Below are positions 39,981 through 53,262 of a stretch of DNA of 64,000 nucleotides, in pieces. Numbering within the stretch: the first letter of the stretch is position 1; each line of letters begins with the position of its first letter. Source of the DNA: Mansonella perstans (taxonomy: Eukaryota > Nematoda > Chromadorea > Rhabditida > Onchocercidae); contig JBAMDO010000034.1 of NCBI GenBank assembly GCA_037074765.1, positions 1 to 64,000 of the forward strand. The letters run 5' to 3'. The notes under the pieces are model-generated. The model searched no databases. It was not told the DNA's origin and saw only the letters and a list, made by a program, of their open reading frames with translations. The translations under genes and the position numbers were made by a program.

Positions 39981-42064
39981 CAGCAGGAAGCACTTCGAAT
40001 AGCATTGATGATGAAAGTTTCCAAAAGGCGAATGGTATGTTGATGTTGCGACTATGAAGATAATTACGTCTGATTTGTTTCCTCTCAATTCATTGACATA
40101 GATTCATGTCCATAAACTGGTACATTCTACTTTCTTCTTCATTTTTTCAAGAAGAAAAATATTATTGAACTGTTCTATCTAAAACAATTATCTTAATGCT
40201 CTCAACAGTAACTATTGCTCAGTTTTTCTCTTCTGCTCTAATTTAATAGTTTGAAAGTTTTCAACATAATTCTTGCTTTAATTCAAGGTCTTCGGAAGCC
40301 TTCCATCATATAATCATATATGACATTTTTTATTTGCACAAAATTAAATTTGCATTATGAAGCGTTATCTTACTACATTTTTAATTTAATTTTATTCTCT
40401 AGTAGAAGCAATTTCAAAATTTAACTTTTTTAGTACTGAAACCATGTTTAAATAATTTAATTGAAATTGAATAAGATATATAACCGAATTTTTATGAGGT
40501 AAAAAATAGATTTCTATAACTTTTACAAGAGGTAATTTTTTTCTCCATGAAAAAAGAAGGTAAGAAGGAATGTATTAGAAAATTACTAATTAGATTTTGA
40601 TCGGTACATCGAGTGGAGTTGACAGGAACTTTTTACATTGCACTGTATGGAAAATATTTCAAAGAATTATGAGAATTTATTACACTGCTGGGGCATCTAG
40701 AAAGTACTGCTAATTAATCAACAGTCCGATTTTTTTTTTGTCCATCAGTACTAACTTAAATCTTAAAAAATGTACTGTACAAAAACTCTTTAATAGCGGA
40801 ATTTTTTTATTTCTTAGTTAATTCAATAAAAAATTTCGTGTCTTACTTCTTTGATGTATTTCCTTCTCTCAAGATCTGCTACCCGCAGAAAAAAATTTTT
40901 ACAAAGGCAATTAGTTTTTTATTTTATGATCATGAAAAATTTCTTTGTGAGCTATTTTTTAATTGTAAGGTTAAAAATTATTTGTAAATTAGGGTATTTT
41001 GTTCTTGAAAAAGCATTTTGTAAATGTTCATTTTTCTTAACAAAAGAAAATGGAACTTAAAAAAATTAAAAAAAAATAATAAAAATTTAACTCACTAAGA
41101 TTTATTTTAAGATTGAAAAAGTACTCGGCTTCAATATGTTTTTTTTGAAGCTTCTTTAGCCATAAAGCGAATTGATGAAAAGAAGCGCTTGGAAAACGCA
41201 ATATCTATTTTTACTGGGATTAATTGATTTGGTCTTAAACTGATGTATAACATCTACAGAACTGTAAAATCAATTCAGTATTAGCTTAAGTAAAACACTT
41301 TTGGAGAAGAATAATGAAACATCAATGTGAAAAAAGGAATTAAACTATTCAGCAATAAAAATACCTTCAGTAGTTTTTAATCGTAACAGCAAGAAATTAT
41401 TAATTAAAAATTTATAATTCAATTTCACGCATACTTATGAATTTTTCATTTTGAACATATATTATTTATATTATCTATAGTATGACTATTAATTATGTGT
41501 TCCATTATTTTCAAAATCACTGAGCGACCCATTCTCAATTCTTTAATTTCAATCAATTCAAAAAACTGCACGCTAAATAAAATTAAAGAATTGAAAATTT
41601 CTTAAAGAAAATTCTTTTTTCATTGGCAAAAAATTACATTGAAACTTAGCAAAATGAACTGAGTTAGCTTTCCATTTTCTAAAATCTTTCATCACATATA
41701 ACGTTTTCATCAATTAATCTTGTAAATATGACTTTTATGCATATCATTCTGGCATAGCAATACTTTAAACACAATTGTTATATAATGCTATTTATATTTC
41801 CTTAATTTCGAAGCCAACAATTAAATATACGAAATTATTCTCAGCCAAGGATAGATCGCCATTTGCCATGTTTGCTGATCAAGTGTTTTGTTAAAAAATT
41901 TTCGTAATTTTTTTAGACAAACTGACTCTTTATTACTTTAATGTGCAAGAAAAAATAACCGAATGTATGCATTAGCTAATTTAGAGATAATAACGAATGA
42001 TAACGATATTTTTGAATGACGTGTGAAATGATTTGTTTGTAAAAAAATTATCGTCTTGCAGGAT
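39981..42064. other. Intergenic region, no gene seen
   Basis: This is AT-rich sequence between two plus-strand genes. At 39966-40034 a plus-strand frame shifted relative to the preceding terminal exon stays open and protein-like (LTAGSTSNSIDDESFQKAN) up to a GTATGT donor. It could mean an alternative or frame-shifted end of the acyl-CoA-synthetase-like gene. Nothing else is recognisable. Confidence 0.35.
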
Positions 42065-43903
42065 ATGAATTCGAATTATAAATTTCTAACAATGTTGCTT
42101 TCTATGATTGAACCCATTAAAACAGGAAAAACCGCCAATAAATTTTACTCTACATTTGGAAATAGCACATATTATTATCAAAATGATTTTTCCAACCGCA
42201 GCAGTTTTTTGTAAGTTTTGTAATAAACGTAAGCGTTGATGATGTTTAAAGTTTCATAATTATAACATTAGGTGAACAATTTGATATTTGCTTCTTAATT
42301 TGAGCACAAAGGCATAGTATATTTTTAATTTTCTTAAAACTTCTGAAACGTTCATCTTTTTTTCTTCTTTAAAAAAAGTCGGAATTGAAAAGAATGGTTA
42401 CCTATGACTCTTATAATCTCTCATTCTTAATTAACACTGAGAATATCAAAAATATCAATGTTATTTTATTCTCATTCGTCATGGAAATAATGGTTCTGTT
42501 ATAGAAAATTACGCGATTATCTACAATCAACTGGTATTATAAGTAATAACTCATTAAGCGTTATTTTAAATCCTGGCGGTATTCCAGTCGGTCATTATGA
42601 TCTCAAATATCAATTACATACTTCTGAAAATATTACTGAATTTTCTAAAATGGAAAAATTATGCCATCTAAAAGTTTTCGAAATTGAGGTGACTGTTTTT
42701 GCTTATTGTCTTACGTTAAAATTGAACTTTTATTATTTTTCAAGTAGGATGGAATAAAATCAGAAGCAGTTATTTTCTTATATTAATAATACTACAGTAG
42801 TCGAGAGTTAAAAATTGTTATTAAAAAAGATACAGTTAGTTTTAACGTAAATATGACCAAAATGAAGTATATATTGAACACCTGTAAATTATTTCTCTAA
42901 AGATGACAAATGGAAATACATGATCAATATCGATCTATAATTTAGACAAACATGAGAAAAAAACAACCCTGGGTAGAAGAGGAAATTTTTATAAATTACG
43001 GATAAGTGATGCAAATTACGGATAAGCGATGTAAAACTGTGGTTACCTGCAGCAATTTAAAAAAATCAAAAATTATTGAATAGCGTAAACATTTCAATCC
43101 TTCCCAAATGATGTCACGCTATGAACACGGGACAATTTTATTGATCTCGAAGGGTTAAAGATCTACTTCTCAATAGTGTACTGGTAATAACTCATTGGAA
43201 TTAAGAAATGGCAAGTATTGTGTGTAATTCTAAAAAGGCTTCAATAAATAAGTCATCATTGCAGGAATTGAGCAACGTTTTTATCGTAAATTCAGAAAAG
43301 CCAGTGAGTCACATTTCTTGGAAATGTCCACCATATGCTTGGTGTTGTGGTGCAGAATGTTGCCAGCATTATTATAAGTAAGTTTTCTTAAGATTTTTTA
43401 TTAATTCATAGTTTTTCCTTTCGTTTCTAACAAACTCTAGAAAAAAACTGCAGTCGAATGATGATCCTAAAAAACTTGAGAATCTGAAGTGAGATGGTTG
43501 CCGGAAAGAAAAAAGAGAAAAGAATACTTCCCATAATATCTTTCTGTATTGTATTTGCACCAATAAAATGGATTTTTTATTTCAAATTTCATTTTTGGAT
43601 TTCTTATTTAAGTTTTGAATTCCGGTTTCGATTTTGCAAATTATATGAAAATAAGGTGAAAATAATCTGTATGAAAATAATGAAACAACAAACACAATTT
43701 ACAGAGATCCATGGCCATTACTCGGGCCGGATTTTTACGGACTGATCGTTTCGATAGCAGTTTTTGCTGGTTTGTTGGTCATTCTTGAAATGTACCAACG
43801 ATGGCAGCAACGCAAAATGGATAATGGATTAGTGCTAGCAGTTTTGCCAGGAACTTCTGGACACATCATGGAGGGTTCAGAAAATGCACACTTCATAGTG
43901 TAG
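42065..43903 (+). CDS. Single-pass membrane protein with nematode CX-like Cys module
   Basis: Four exons (42065-42210, 42505-42688, 43265-43377, 43705-43903) join in phase for 213 residues. The ATG lies three bases after a CTTGCAG, a probable trans-splice acceptor. The N-terminus has a moderately hydrophobic stretch (YKFLTMLLSMI). The extracellular part contains YQNDFSNRSSFL and a Cys-rich end, WKCPPYAWCCGAECCQHYY. One membrane span follows (LIVSIAVFAGLLVILEMY), then a short cytosolic tail ending HFIV. The WxCP...CCGxxCC pattern directly before a membrane span resembles the nematode CX module, whose function is unknown. That assignment rests on memory of the pattern. A plasma-membrane or endomembrane type I topology is inferred. 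Confidence 0.8.
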
Positions 43904-44696
43904 CATGTATATATTGCAATGAAGATTACAATATTTAAATAATGGAGAACTTATTTACAAATGGTCGCTAAACAGCTATTTTAATTTTATCCCCAGGATA
44001 GGTAAAATATTTCTACAAAATTTCGTTTTTATAGAGTGATCTCGGGAATTTCTTAATCAGGAATTAAGAATTCATTCTACATTTTAGATTTAACCATGCA
44101 AAAGCGAAATTCTTCGCCAAATCTTTTTCATTTAATCTTTTGGAGCTTTGAGCTCCTCGTTCCAGGGATTTTATAAATCAGAATTTATTCGGCAACAATT
44201 AGATCTGATTTGTCTAATAAACAGATGGTTATTTGTTCGATCCTTATCATAAGGCACTGCCAACTGTCCTAAGACACAGATTAGGCTGTTGCCGATGGGA
44301 AGTACGCAGATGAGAAGGCCAAAAAATTGCCACAAAAGCGCCAAACCGTAAGATGCGATTTACCTGCCATAGAAACGCAAACTCTTCTATCTCAACTCGC
44401 ATTAACTGAGTGAGTTGGAATGGAGGAAGGGAAATAGTTTAGCCTTTGAAGAAATTTGTCAAAGGAGGAAAAAACAGAGTTACCACTATAAGGAAAATGA
44501 AACAATCTGCTATAAATGATGTGTAGTAAAACAAAGGAATGAAGTGACACGGTTGGGATGAGAGTGAGGATTGCGACAGAGCTTTGCAGATTAATTAGGA
44601 ATACAGGTGGAGTGTTGTGAATGATACAGTGAATGTATTATGATTGAAACTTTAAAAATACTTATGGATGCTAACGCATGAACTAACACGGGAGGT
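43904..44696. other. Convergent 3' flanks of the CX-like and G-alpha genes
   Basis: No gene was found. The part from about 44220 to 44460 is visibly less AT-rich than its surroundings and includes an inverted repeat (caactc ... gagttg near 44394-44418) able to form a short hairpin. It has no ORF or tRNA-like fold that I can see. Confidence 0.4.
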
Positions 44697-47600
44697 TCAG
44701 CAAAGTCCACATCCTCGCAAATTAGCTTGAATGACCATGTCAATAACAGTGTCCAGAATTATTTGTACTTGATTTGTATCTGTAGCACATGTTTGATGAG
44801 TGTAAATCGTTTTTTCTGGATTCGTATTCAGAGCTTCGAACTTTTCTTCAATAAATCGTACCGAATCATCATAAGTTTGTGGACCTGTAAACAAGTTTGC
44901 AATTATTTCCGTTCTATAATATTTTCTAAATTCTCTACAATTTTTTTTTTTATTTGAAATTTTGCTTGGTAGAAGGAGATATTTTGGAAAAGCTTTCCTT
45001 AATTGCTTTTAAATGAGCTGACAATGAATTAGTTAGTTTTTTTGGAAATGGATAAACTGCTGGGCTGCTATAAAAAAGTAGAAATTACAATTTAGTATAT
45101 TTTGAAACTTGAATTTAAAATGAGTTAAACAAACCGTTGTACTCAGGAAAAGCAACTTTAATCGAGACCCGCTTAATCTTCTCAGCAAATAAATCTTTCT
45201 TATTCAAGAATAAAATTATTGATGTATTGGTAAACCACCGACTATTACATATCGATTCAAATAATCGTAGACATTCGACCATGCGATTCTATATATAAAA
45301 AAAAATATTTGTAACATCGATTTAAAAAAAGATTGGGAAAAAAAATTTTTTTGACCACTTCCCAAATTATGAATATACACTCTTGTATCCTGGCCTTCTG
45401 ACTGATCTCGAGATTTTGTTATTAAAAAAGAATTAGTTTTTGAACGGCCATATGTAATGCCTTGTTAAACTCCAAATAGTTATTGTTTGATTCAGCAGAA
45501 AACAACAGGATTCCTTCATCACACAAGCAAGGGAAAAAGCTTGCTAGGAAGAATTGTTTGAAATATCATACGTCTACAGATGTTTCAAAGTTAGCACTGT
45601 TTTCTTCTTAAGCAGATTCAGTGATAAAATAATGATAGTTTAAGTACAAGATATCAGTGTAAGTCTCAAGTTTCGAACTTTGCACCTAACAAAAAACATG
45701 TAAAGTTTTATTATGTAACTTTTTATGGTTACAGACACAAGGAAGCAACTTATCTAAACTGAAATGATTATCAGTTAACATTCCTAAAGAATATTTGTTG
45801 GGGCAATAAATTAATGCTTGAAATATGAAATAATAAATTTCACTGACTAATTAAAAATACAAAAGTAGTACTTCACAAAAATGACAAAGTGACCAAAATG
45901 ATCAATCATTGAAGTTACTCATTATGCCCGCTTTCTGACATTCGAGTTAAGCAGTCCAGAATCTTCACACAGGTTGGTTGGATTATCTGGATCCACTTTC
46001 TGTTAAGGTCAACAATGGCATAATTAAAAGATGGGTTGCCCTACTTGCATGTTTCACCACCAAGGTTAATGCATTTAGAGTTGCTGGAGGATTTATTCAT
46101 CGAATGTTTTTTGCATGTTCGGAGATTTATTGCTAGACGCGACCATCTGTAATTGATTTCAAACGATAACACTGGTAGATTCCAATTGGTTTCAAGAGTA
46201 TTAAGGAATAGAATGACAAGTTAGCAAACTTCTTAGCCAGAAGAGCAATGATTTGGAAAAACATAACATGATAATACCCTGAAGTTGTAGAGTAAATGAA
46301 AGATTAATCGAATTAACAAAAAAAACAATGAGACGAACTATCAATAAAATTACTGGAAGAGAGAATTAGTTATATTGATGACTGGGCTAGAAAGCATTCT
46401 CAATACGCAACTACTAACCTATGTCAATTTCGACAACTAGCATAATTGTATGTCCCATGGATTTTATATCTCCTCATGCTTTACCAGCTTACCTATCAGT
46501 AACGATGAAACCCAAGACAAATTTATTCTACAAAGACTAAATCCTAGAAAAAAACTTATCAAATATTAACATCCTACTTGATATGTTCCTGTAAATTGTG
46601 GAAAAAGGAGTATTTAATCAATTTAAGAGAACGAATCAGAAGTAACATATTTCTCAAAAATCTGTGAACAGATCAACGCCAAGTGGAAGCGAAATTGTTT
46701 TGGTCGATGAGCCGAGATCCTTGAGAGATCGAATCAGCAGTAAATGAGAAACTGTCACAGGATGAACTCATACCTTAGCCAACTAAAAGCTCAGTAAACC
46801 GACAAATCCGAGTGAATTGCATTCACTCTCCACAGAAGTTAATTTGTTCCAGTTGGAGGTGTCGGAAAAAACCGAAGCAAATTTACCTTCCAATATTTTG
46901 ATTGAATTATTCATATAGCTTTTCTTAAATTGTGTAGCATATTGTGAGTAGTAAGTCCAAATTTTTTCTCATGCCTCAAATCATCATTTTACAATAATGG
47001 ATAAGACACTATTGTAGTTATAAATCTTCCTCTAATCATCATGTTTACAATATCTTCCTCTTTATTATCTCATTGTCTAAATCGTGATGTTTGTGGTAAT
47101 AGATGAAGCACTTATTAGAACGATTAAGCTCAAGCTCCTAAGCTAGCAATATGTAATTCTTTTATGTATTCATAAAAACACAATCTTTGCCTTAATAGCC
47201 ATCGACCGTCTATAAGCATGGACAGATCCTTCGTTGCAACTGCAAAAGTTCAAATCCTCTCTTGTTTATGCACATCAATATTATGGAAGGGATGAAGTCA
47301 ACCACAGGGCCAAGTTTTGTTTTCAAACGCAGCGGAATCCCGACACTTCACAGTCCCTATACATACCCAGGAACCAATAACCATCAAAGTGGATGACTCC
47401 ATCCCAACCAGTCACCTGTAATAAAACTTCCAGTTCAACAAAGGTAATTTTAATTTTATCGGAAATTCACTTCCACGAACACATCACAAGAGTGGAAAAA
47501 TTACTGTAATTGTAGTAAATTGGTATAGAGCAAAAAAAGATGGAAATTTGAAGACAGATAAAAAAGCAAAATTACCGTAGTTTCATCTTCAAAAAGCACT

Positions 47601-49778
47601 TGATCATATTGACTAATTGCTGCAATGAATATTATTGTATTAACATCTTCGAAGCAATGGATCCATTTCTTACGCTCCGAGCGTTGTCCTCCAACGTCAA
47701 AAATTCTAAAAATATTCTAACAAATCAAAAAAATGTTTCAAAATGAATAAAAAAAATTGATATGCATCTTTTCTTTTGACTGAAATTCCAATAATCAATT
47801 TTATCTAATTTTTTGAATTTCAAAAATTATTTGCTAAAAAAATTATTTCAGTCGATTTTTTGCAACATCGATATATTATTATTCTCTTTAATCGTAATAA
47901 TACTAATTTAGCGCTTATTTTTTGCTTTATTACAAATGTCTTACCAAAAATAAAATTGTTATGCAATTTGATGAAAATGAAAGAGACAAACCAGTGATTT
48001 GAAAACATGAAAAAATAAAATTCGAAAGACTTTGTTCACAGATCAAATTTTTGAAAAATTACCTAAAATCAACATTTTTCATTTTGAATTTCATTTCCAC
48101 AATGCCTGTTGTCTTAATTCGGCTGAGCAGAACATCTTGTTCGTTTGGTTTATAGCCAGGAAATGAAATTCGATCTATGGAATCCAAAAAGCTGTAAAAT
48201 CAATTTTCAAAAGCTAAAGAATCAACTCCAGTTGAAATGGGAAATTTCATTACTGCATTTGCAATGCATGAATTCATTTTCATTTTCATTAGCGGTATAT
48301 TTTGTTAGTTCTTAAAATACCAACGAAGCTTGGATTTTTGCATGACTTATTGGAATACCAACCTATCTGTACATTACGTGGTCCTGTTAATATTAAAGCC
48401 ATCAAAATCTTGAGTAATAAAAGTGTGAGTTTTATGTAACTGCTCTACGCTAGGAAAACACAATGGCGATATTAGTTAAAGCGGCTTTTGATTAACTGCG
48501 ACCAATACTCTACTTGTGCGACATTAATACAGTTTTTACTTATTTTACAAATCCTAAAACATTGCTCATTTTTGGTTTTAGTCCAAATGTACTGAAGAAA
48601 AGCTTCTTGCAACTGAAGAAAAATATGATGCATATTAGGTATGGAATAATTACTAAGCGGTAGATTCCACCATTTGAAATTCGTTTCCACGTTCGTATGC
48701 ATCTTTACACACTCCTTTATCAGCCCATAAATTTTTCAGCGCCGCAGTTAACGCGGGTGTAAAAGGTTCTGATTCAGTGCCTGATTTGACAACATCCATT
48801 ACAATGCGTGCATCAGCCTGTAAAAAATTTTTGAGAAATGAACTTTTTAAATATCCAAATTTTTGCGATATAAATTGAGTTCTGAATAGCACAAAACATA
48901 CGCTGACCGATGCTTCATAGAAATTTAAAAAATAATTTATAAAAACATGTGTCTATAAAAGCTTTACAGTTAGGATTTCGCTTATGTGAGTTTCAATGAA
49001 AAGACATTAAAAAAATTTTTGTTGTAAACGTACTTCTCGTTCAGAATTCTCAAATGGAATATTAAGCTTTTTCATGCCCCTTAGAATACAAGCCATTCCT
49101 TGTATTACATTGTTGTAAACCACTTTTTTCTGCTGATTCATTTCATCATCAGTGAATCCATTAGCATGTAGTAATCTAAATAATATAATTTTGTTTGAAA
49201 AAAGCACTTAAATTCGCGGAAAATTTGAACATGATGCCGGTTCGAACATAGAAACAAGTTTAAACTCTGCCTTGGATTTAAGACTAATTAAATCGTCTGC
49301 GCGTAGAGAGGCATATCTTTACATTAAAATTTCACCAATAAAAATATAATTAAGAATCCATCTTACCTCATTTGTTTAAGGATTGTACTTTTGCCGCATT
49401 CACCAGGTCCTGAAAATTATTCGAATTATTGCTACAGATGTTGAAATTTCAAAACGCATGAACACTTTAATTACTCATTCCTTGACTTCTGAAGAAATTT
49501 TCCCTATTGTAAATAAATATAGCGAGATTGAATTGAATTAAATTGCTTCAAAATTTCACAAAGGTCATCAGAGATAGATCTCTAATAATCGAAATAATTC
49601 AGCTGCATGAATTGCATTTTTCACATCACTTAGAAAGAAAATTCAATCACAGTAACCAACCTAGAAGAAGTAATTTTACAGTATTTTGCTGGGCAGTGTG
49701 ACTCTGAATCATTTCCCGGTCAATTGCTTTACTTTTTATGATCATCGTTTTTTCTTCTTGACTTTGGCATATTCCCAT
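44697..49778 (-). CDS. gpa-3: Heterotrimeric G protein alpha subunit, GPA-3 type
   Basis: Eight exons: 49778-49661, 49409-49367, 49175-49034, 48817-48654, 48191-48063, 47705-47576, 45288-45135, 44884-44697. All join in phase for 355 residues. The start [10 protein letters not shown] has the Gly2 myristoylation and Cys palmitoylation sites of Gi-like subunits. G1 is GPGECGKST, switch I lies around [12 protein letters not shown], switch II is [18 protein letters not shown]4 is FLNKKDLF, and G5 is TCATD. Overall it follows C. elegans GPA-3, a chemosensory-neuron G-alpha involved in chemosensation and dauer signalling, rather than Go or Gq. The C-terminus is GCGLC. Cys at -4 is the pertussis-toxin-type site, and the final residue is an additional Cys. 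Intron 6 is about 2.3 kb because it contains a retroelement relic. Confidence 0.93.
45920..46890 (+). mobile_element. Decayed BEL/Pao LTR retrotransposon fragment (integrase to pol end)
   Basis: On the plus strand, antisense to the G-alpha gene and inside its largest intron, translated pieces follow the order of a Pao-type integrase and C-terminal domain. They start with an SRIFTQVG...LDYLDPL motif at about 45945-45995 and continue through a [17 protein letters not shown] stretch. A Cys/Tyr-rich stretch with in-frame stops (TAG at 46134-46136 and more by 46170) follows. Next come [12 protein letters not shown] near 46395 and ILFDE-like acidic remnants. The end is an [19 protein letters not shown] segment near 46600 and a short conserved end near 46850. 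Several frameshifts and stops make it inactive. Gag, protease and reverse transcriptase were not found. The copy is ancient and is described here only as a relic. Confidence 0.75.
46900..47440. other. Possible LTR remnant or unrelated less AT-rich island next to the BEL/Pao relic
   Basis: Immediately downstream of the integrase relic lies about 540 bp with no coding signal. Two diverged copies of an AATCATCAT...ACACTATTGTAG-like stretch sit about 110 bp apart, at about 46978 and 47080. The part from 47200 to 47430 has clearly higher GC than the rest of the intron. Its position matches where the 3' LTR would be, but no matching 5' copy was found, so this is inference. Confidence 0.3.
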
Positions 49779-52700
49779 TTTCGATTTTTATGACAGAGAG
49801 GAAAACAGATGTCGTACAACTAATCAGTAAGCAATAATAATTGGTTTAGCTCGATTATTCGTTGAAAATGAGCAATAAGATTTTGATGCAGGTATGACAT
49901 ATTCGTGACTGCATGATCAAAGATATAATTACTTGTATATTCCTTTCCTAGTTTGAAAAAATTAATTGAAAAAAATAACACATTTCTTGATGAATTGTTC
50001 AAGAAATTCTGGTGAAGCATCAATTACGATTTGCTTCCGATGCAGCATGATTCATTTGCAAACACAAAAAAATTCGAGAATTTGACCAAATTCCAACTCA
50101 AATTACGATCAGAGACTGCTTGCATCTAAAGTTTGAAATGACTTCAATTCATTTCATATTTCATTTACTCGTCGTTTTCTAGCGCACAGAATAAATATTC
50201 TTGCTGATAAAACGCAGTTCGAAATGACTAGACGAATCGATAAGGGAAGAAATTTGGTGTCATGTTTCTTGGTGCTACAGTAGAATATTTTAGTTTTTCA
50301 AATACAATGAAAATTATAACTATTTTTAGTTTTTTTAGTTTTTTATTTTAGTTTTTCAAAAAGAAAAATGTACTGATGAGATACTAGATAAATGATACAA
50401 TTAAAGAAATGACAATAATTAACAAGACTAGATACATTTGCAATTTGTCCTTTTCATTAATTATTATGATGCTTGATTTTCAAATTTGCTAGACAAAAAA
50501 TCGGAGAAAAAAGATAATTTTTACTTATTGTTAGCAGCAATGAGCATTTCAAAATAGTTAATTAAGCATATGTTATTCTGTATGCTGATATTCATTTTCT
50601 CAAAATTTGTCACAGTTATATCAACAAGTTTGGAAATTTAGATCTTTACAATACTAAAACAGATGTTTAACTTTCAGTTCGAAATCTATAATTTGAATAA
50701 AGGTGATATTTAAATAGTTTTTCAGCGCAATTTTGTAAAAGCTCCTTAACTTTCTATCAAATTCATGACACATATCGGAAGGAAAAAAACGGAATTGTAA
50801 AAATAAGTGATTTCACATAATGGAACAGTTTATTTCATTTTAATTCGGAATTTATCATATCCAAATACAATAGTATTATGTCTTCAAATATGAATGTCAT
50901 TAAAAAAGTGTAGACTGTGGCTTATTTCTTTCAAATAACTATCAAATTTTACTTCCACGCAAGAAAGGAAATTCAGCACTGTTTGATTTATAGATTATCA
51001 GTGGTACTATTAATTCAAACAAGAAAGCGATTTTTTGGGGTAAACATTCCAAAATTTGAAAAAAGTAACAAATTACTAGTAACCAATACATCTTCAGCAA
51101 TACTTAATACTGCGTTGTAAATTCGATAATCGTTTTCAATCAAGCTCAAATTTGAAATTATTTTTTATACTATTTTCACTTAGAAAGGAAGTACAAAGAC
51201 AGCAATTAAAGAGACAACCATTTAATTTTGCAGTTGTCAAGTTTAAAAATTGAAGAACCTTAATGATAATCTTCATTGAAGAGTTATATAATATAAAGTA
51301 AGAGGAAATATTACGATGAATGGATAAAGTAGAAAACATTCAAAGGGTGCAATTAAAAATTTTATGGGAAACTGTGAATCATTAAACAGAAAATAAATTC
51401 AAAAAATGTTTTTCAATTTTTTTATGAATGAGTTTAAGATCTTTTTTAATGAGCAAAAATTTTTATGAGTAAGATTTTACATCTCAGTTATATTACTACA
51501 AGTTATGTACCAGAAAAAAAAAGAACTTTTCTGAAATGATTTCTCATTTAACATCACAAAAATTTCAAGTAAAAAACCGACTTATATGTGATCAGAAAAT
51601 CCGACAAAATTTTTTTTTTTGAAAACAAGAACTCTGATATTAAAAGAAAAAAAAGAAGGAAATAATTTTACTTGTTGTCTAAGCATGAGTGTATATTTTT
51701 ACATCCTTACATTGGTAAGTGTTGATTATTTCTTATTGAATGAAAACAAATTCCATATTAAACATTATTCTAGTAATTCCAGTATTTTCTGTTCCCAAAG
51801 CTCTAATTCAATCCTAGGCCTGGTGAATAAAATGAAATGAATTGAGAATACTTTTATTATCGAGAAATCTGGTATCATTCAGAAAACTAATATTTAATAA
51901 TTGCATACTTCATTCAGATTTTCGTGTTCAAATAGCAAAGCTTTTTGTTTTTGATGAATTGATTCCTCATTCAAAACATATCACAAATAAGCCGTTAAAA
52001 ATTATTGCTATAGAAATAAGAAAAAAAGAAAGTGAAAAATTTTGAGCAACATAAATAATCTAGCTTACTGCAACATGTGTGCAGTAGAGCTACCTTTTAA
52101 TTATATGATACCTTGATAAAAAGAGCAGGTAACATATCCATTTTAAATCTATCGTTCTCTATTATTTCATCTGATACTCAAGCAGATTTCAGAGCAGTAA
52201 TATCCATTATCAAGTAAATACATTTGTTTCTCTCAGTTCCATCACCGTGACAACCTAATAAGTATGCTTGTCGTTATTAACGGACATGTTGAGATCATAT
52301 TATTATCCTTGTCCGTTATTAACAGACATACTAAGATCATTTATTATTATCCTTATCCACTGTTAACGTCATGCTATGATCATTTATTATTATTACGTAG
52401 CTGCAAGCTCCAAAACTTTGCTATATTCTTGCAAACTGAAATGTATGCAAAGATTAATCCTTAATAAAGGTGCATTTCAGAAAACATGAAAATAGTAATC
52501 ATTATATTCGAGTACAAATTTCATATTTTAATCTGAATGCTATATCCGAATTTGAAAGATAATAATTTATTATCGAAAGTATACCCAACTCATTTCTATC
52601 AATTGATCAAAATTTTATATTGAAAGACCAAAATGGCGGTGATTATACAGTACATTGGCAATGTTTTTTCACAGTAGAATTCACCGACTTCCCTAACTTG

Positions 52701-53262
52701 AGATGAGGAAATTTAGACGTTAAAATGTCAGCTTTTTTTTGTATTCCTCCAATGCCCCAAAACAGCAAGTGAAAAAAGACACAATTTTTGTCTTCCAATG
52801 CAGCGATGAGAAATACAACGAAAATGAATAATATTACTTCAAAATTAATCAAACCGGCTGAATGCATGAAAAGTAATGATCTGACAGATTATAAGATTGG
52901 TGAAAGCAGCAACTCACTAAAACAATTAAGAGTATTAAGACAGTGTTGACAATACACCCAAGGTCTTTAATTACATAAATTTCTCTAACCACAAAATCCT
53001 AAAATAATGTCACAATTTTAAATTACAATATCAATCATCAATGCAGCTACTGTGCTGTCTTGTCAAATTGCAATGATATACAAAGTGCTTCTAGCTTACT
53101 TGCTCTCAAATCTCAGCCTAATCCATCTTCCAAACATGAATGCTTTCCCAGTTTCGAGGGATAATCAAACACCCTTATATTTTTCCATATAAACAATATG
53201 ATATCCATTACTAATGAAACGAAGTAGCGAAAAAAAAAATAGAATTCCTCAAAAAAAGACAA
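49779..53262. other. Intergenic region between the G-alpha and CSN1 genes
   Basis: No supported gene on either strand. Contents are AT-rich sequence, A/T homopolymer-rich stretches (for example around 50285-50360) and a three-copy repeat at 52272-52405. The G-alpha promoter should be in the left part, just above 49778. Confidence 0.4.
52272..52405. repeat. Imperfect tandem repeat, three copies of 42-46 bp
   Basis: A unit starting cgttattaacggacat and running into atcatattattatcctt begins at about 52272, 52314 and 52360. Later copies carry substitutions and a few extra bases. It is non-coding and has no evident function. Confidence 0.8.

Noticed and set aside
47221..47290. tRNA B-box-like GTTCAAATCC near 47250
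   Set aside because: The flanking bases do not pair as a T-arm, and no A box or acceptor stem fits at the right distance.
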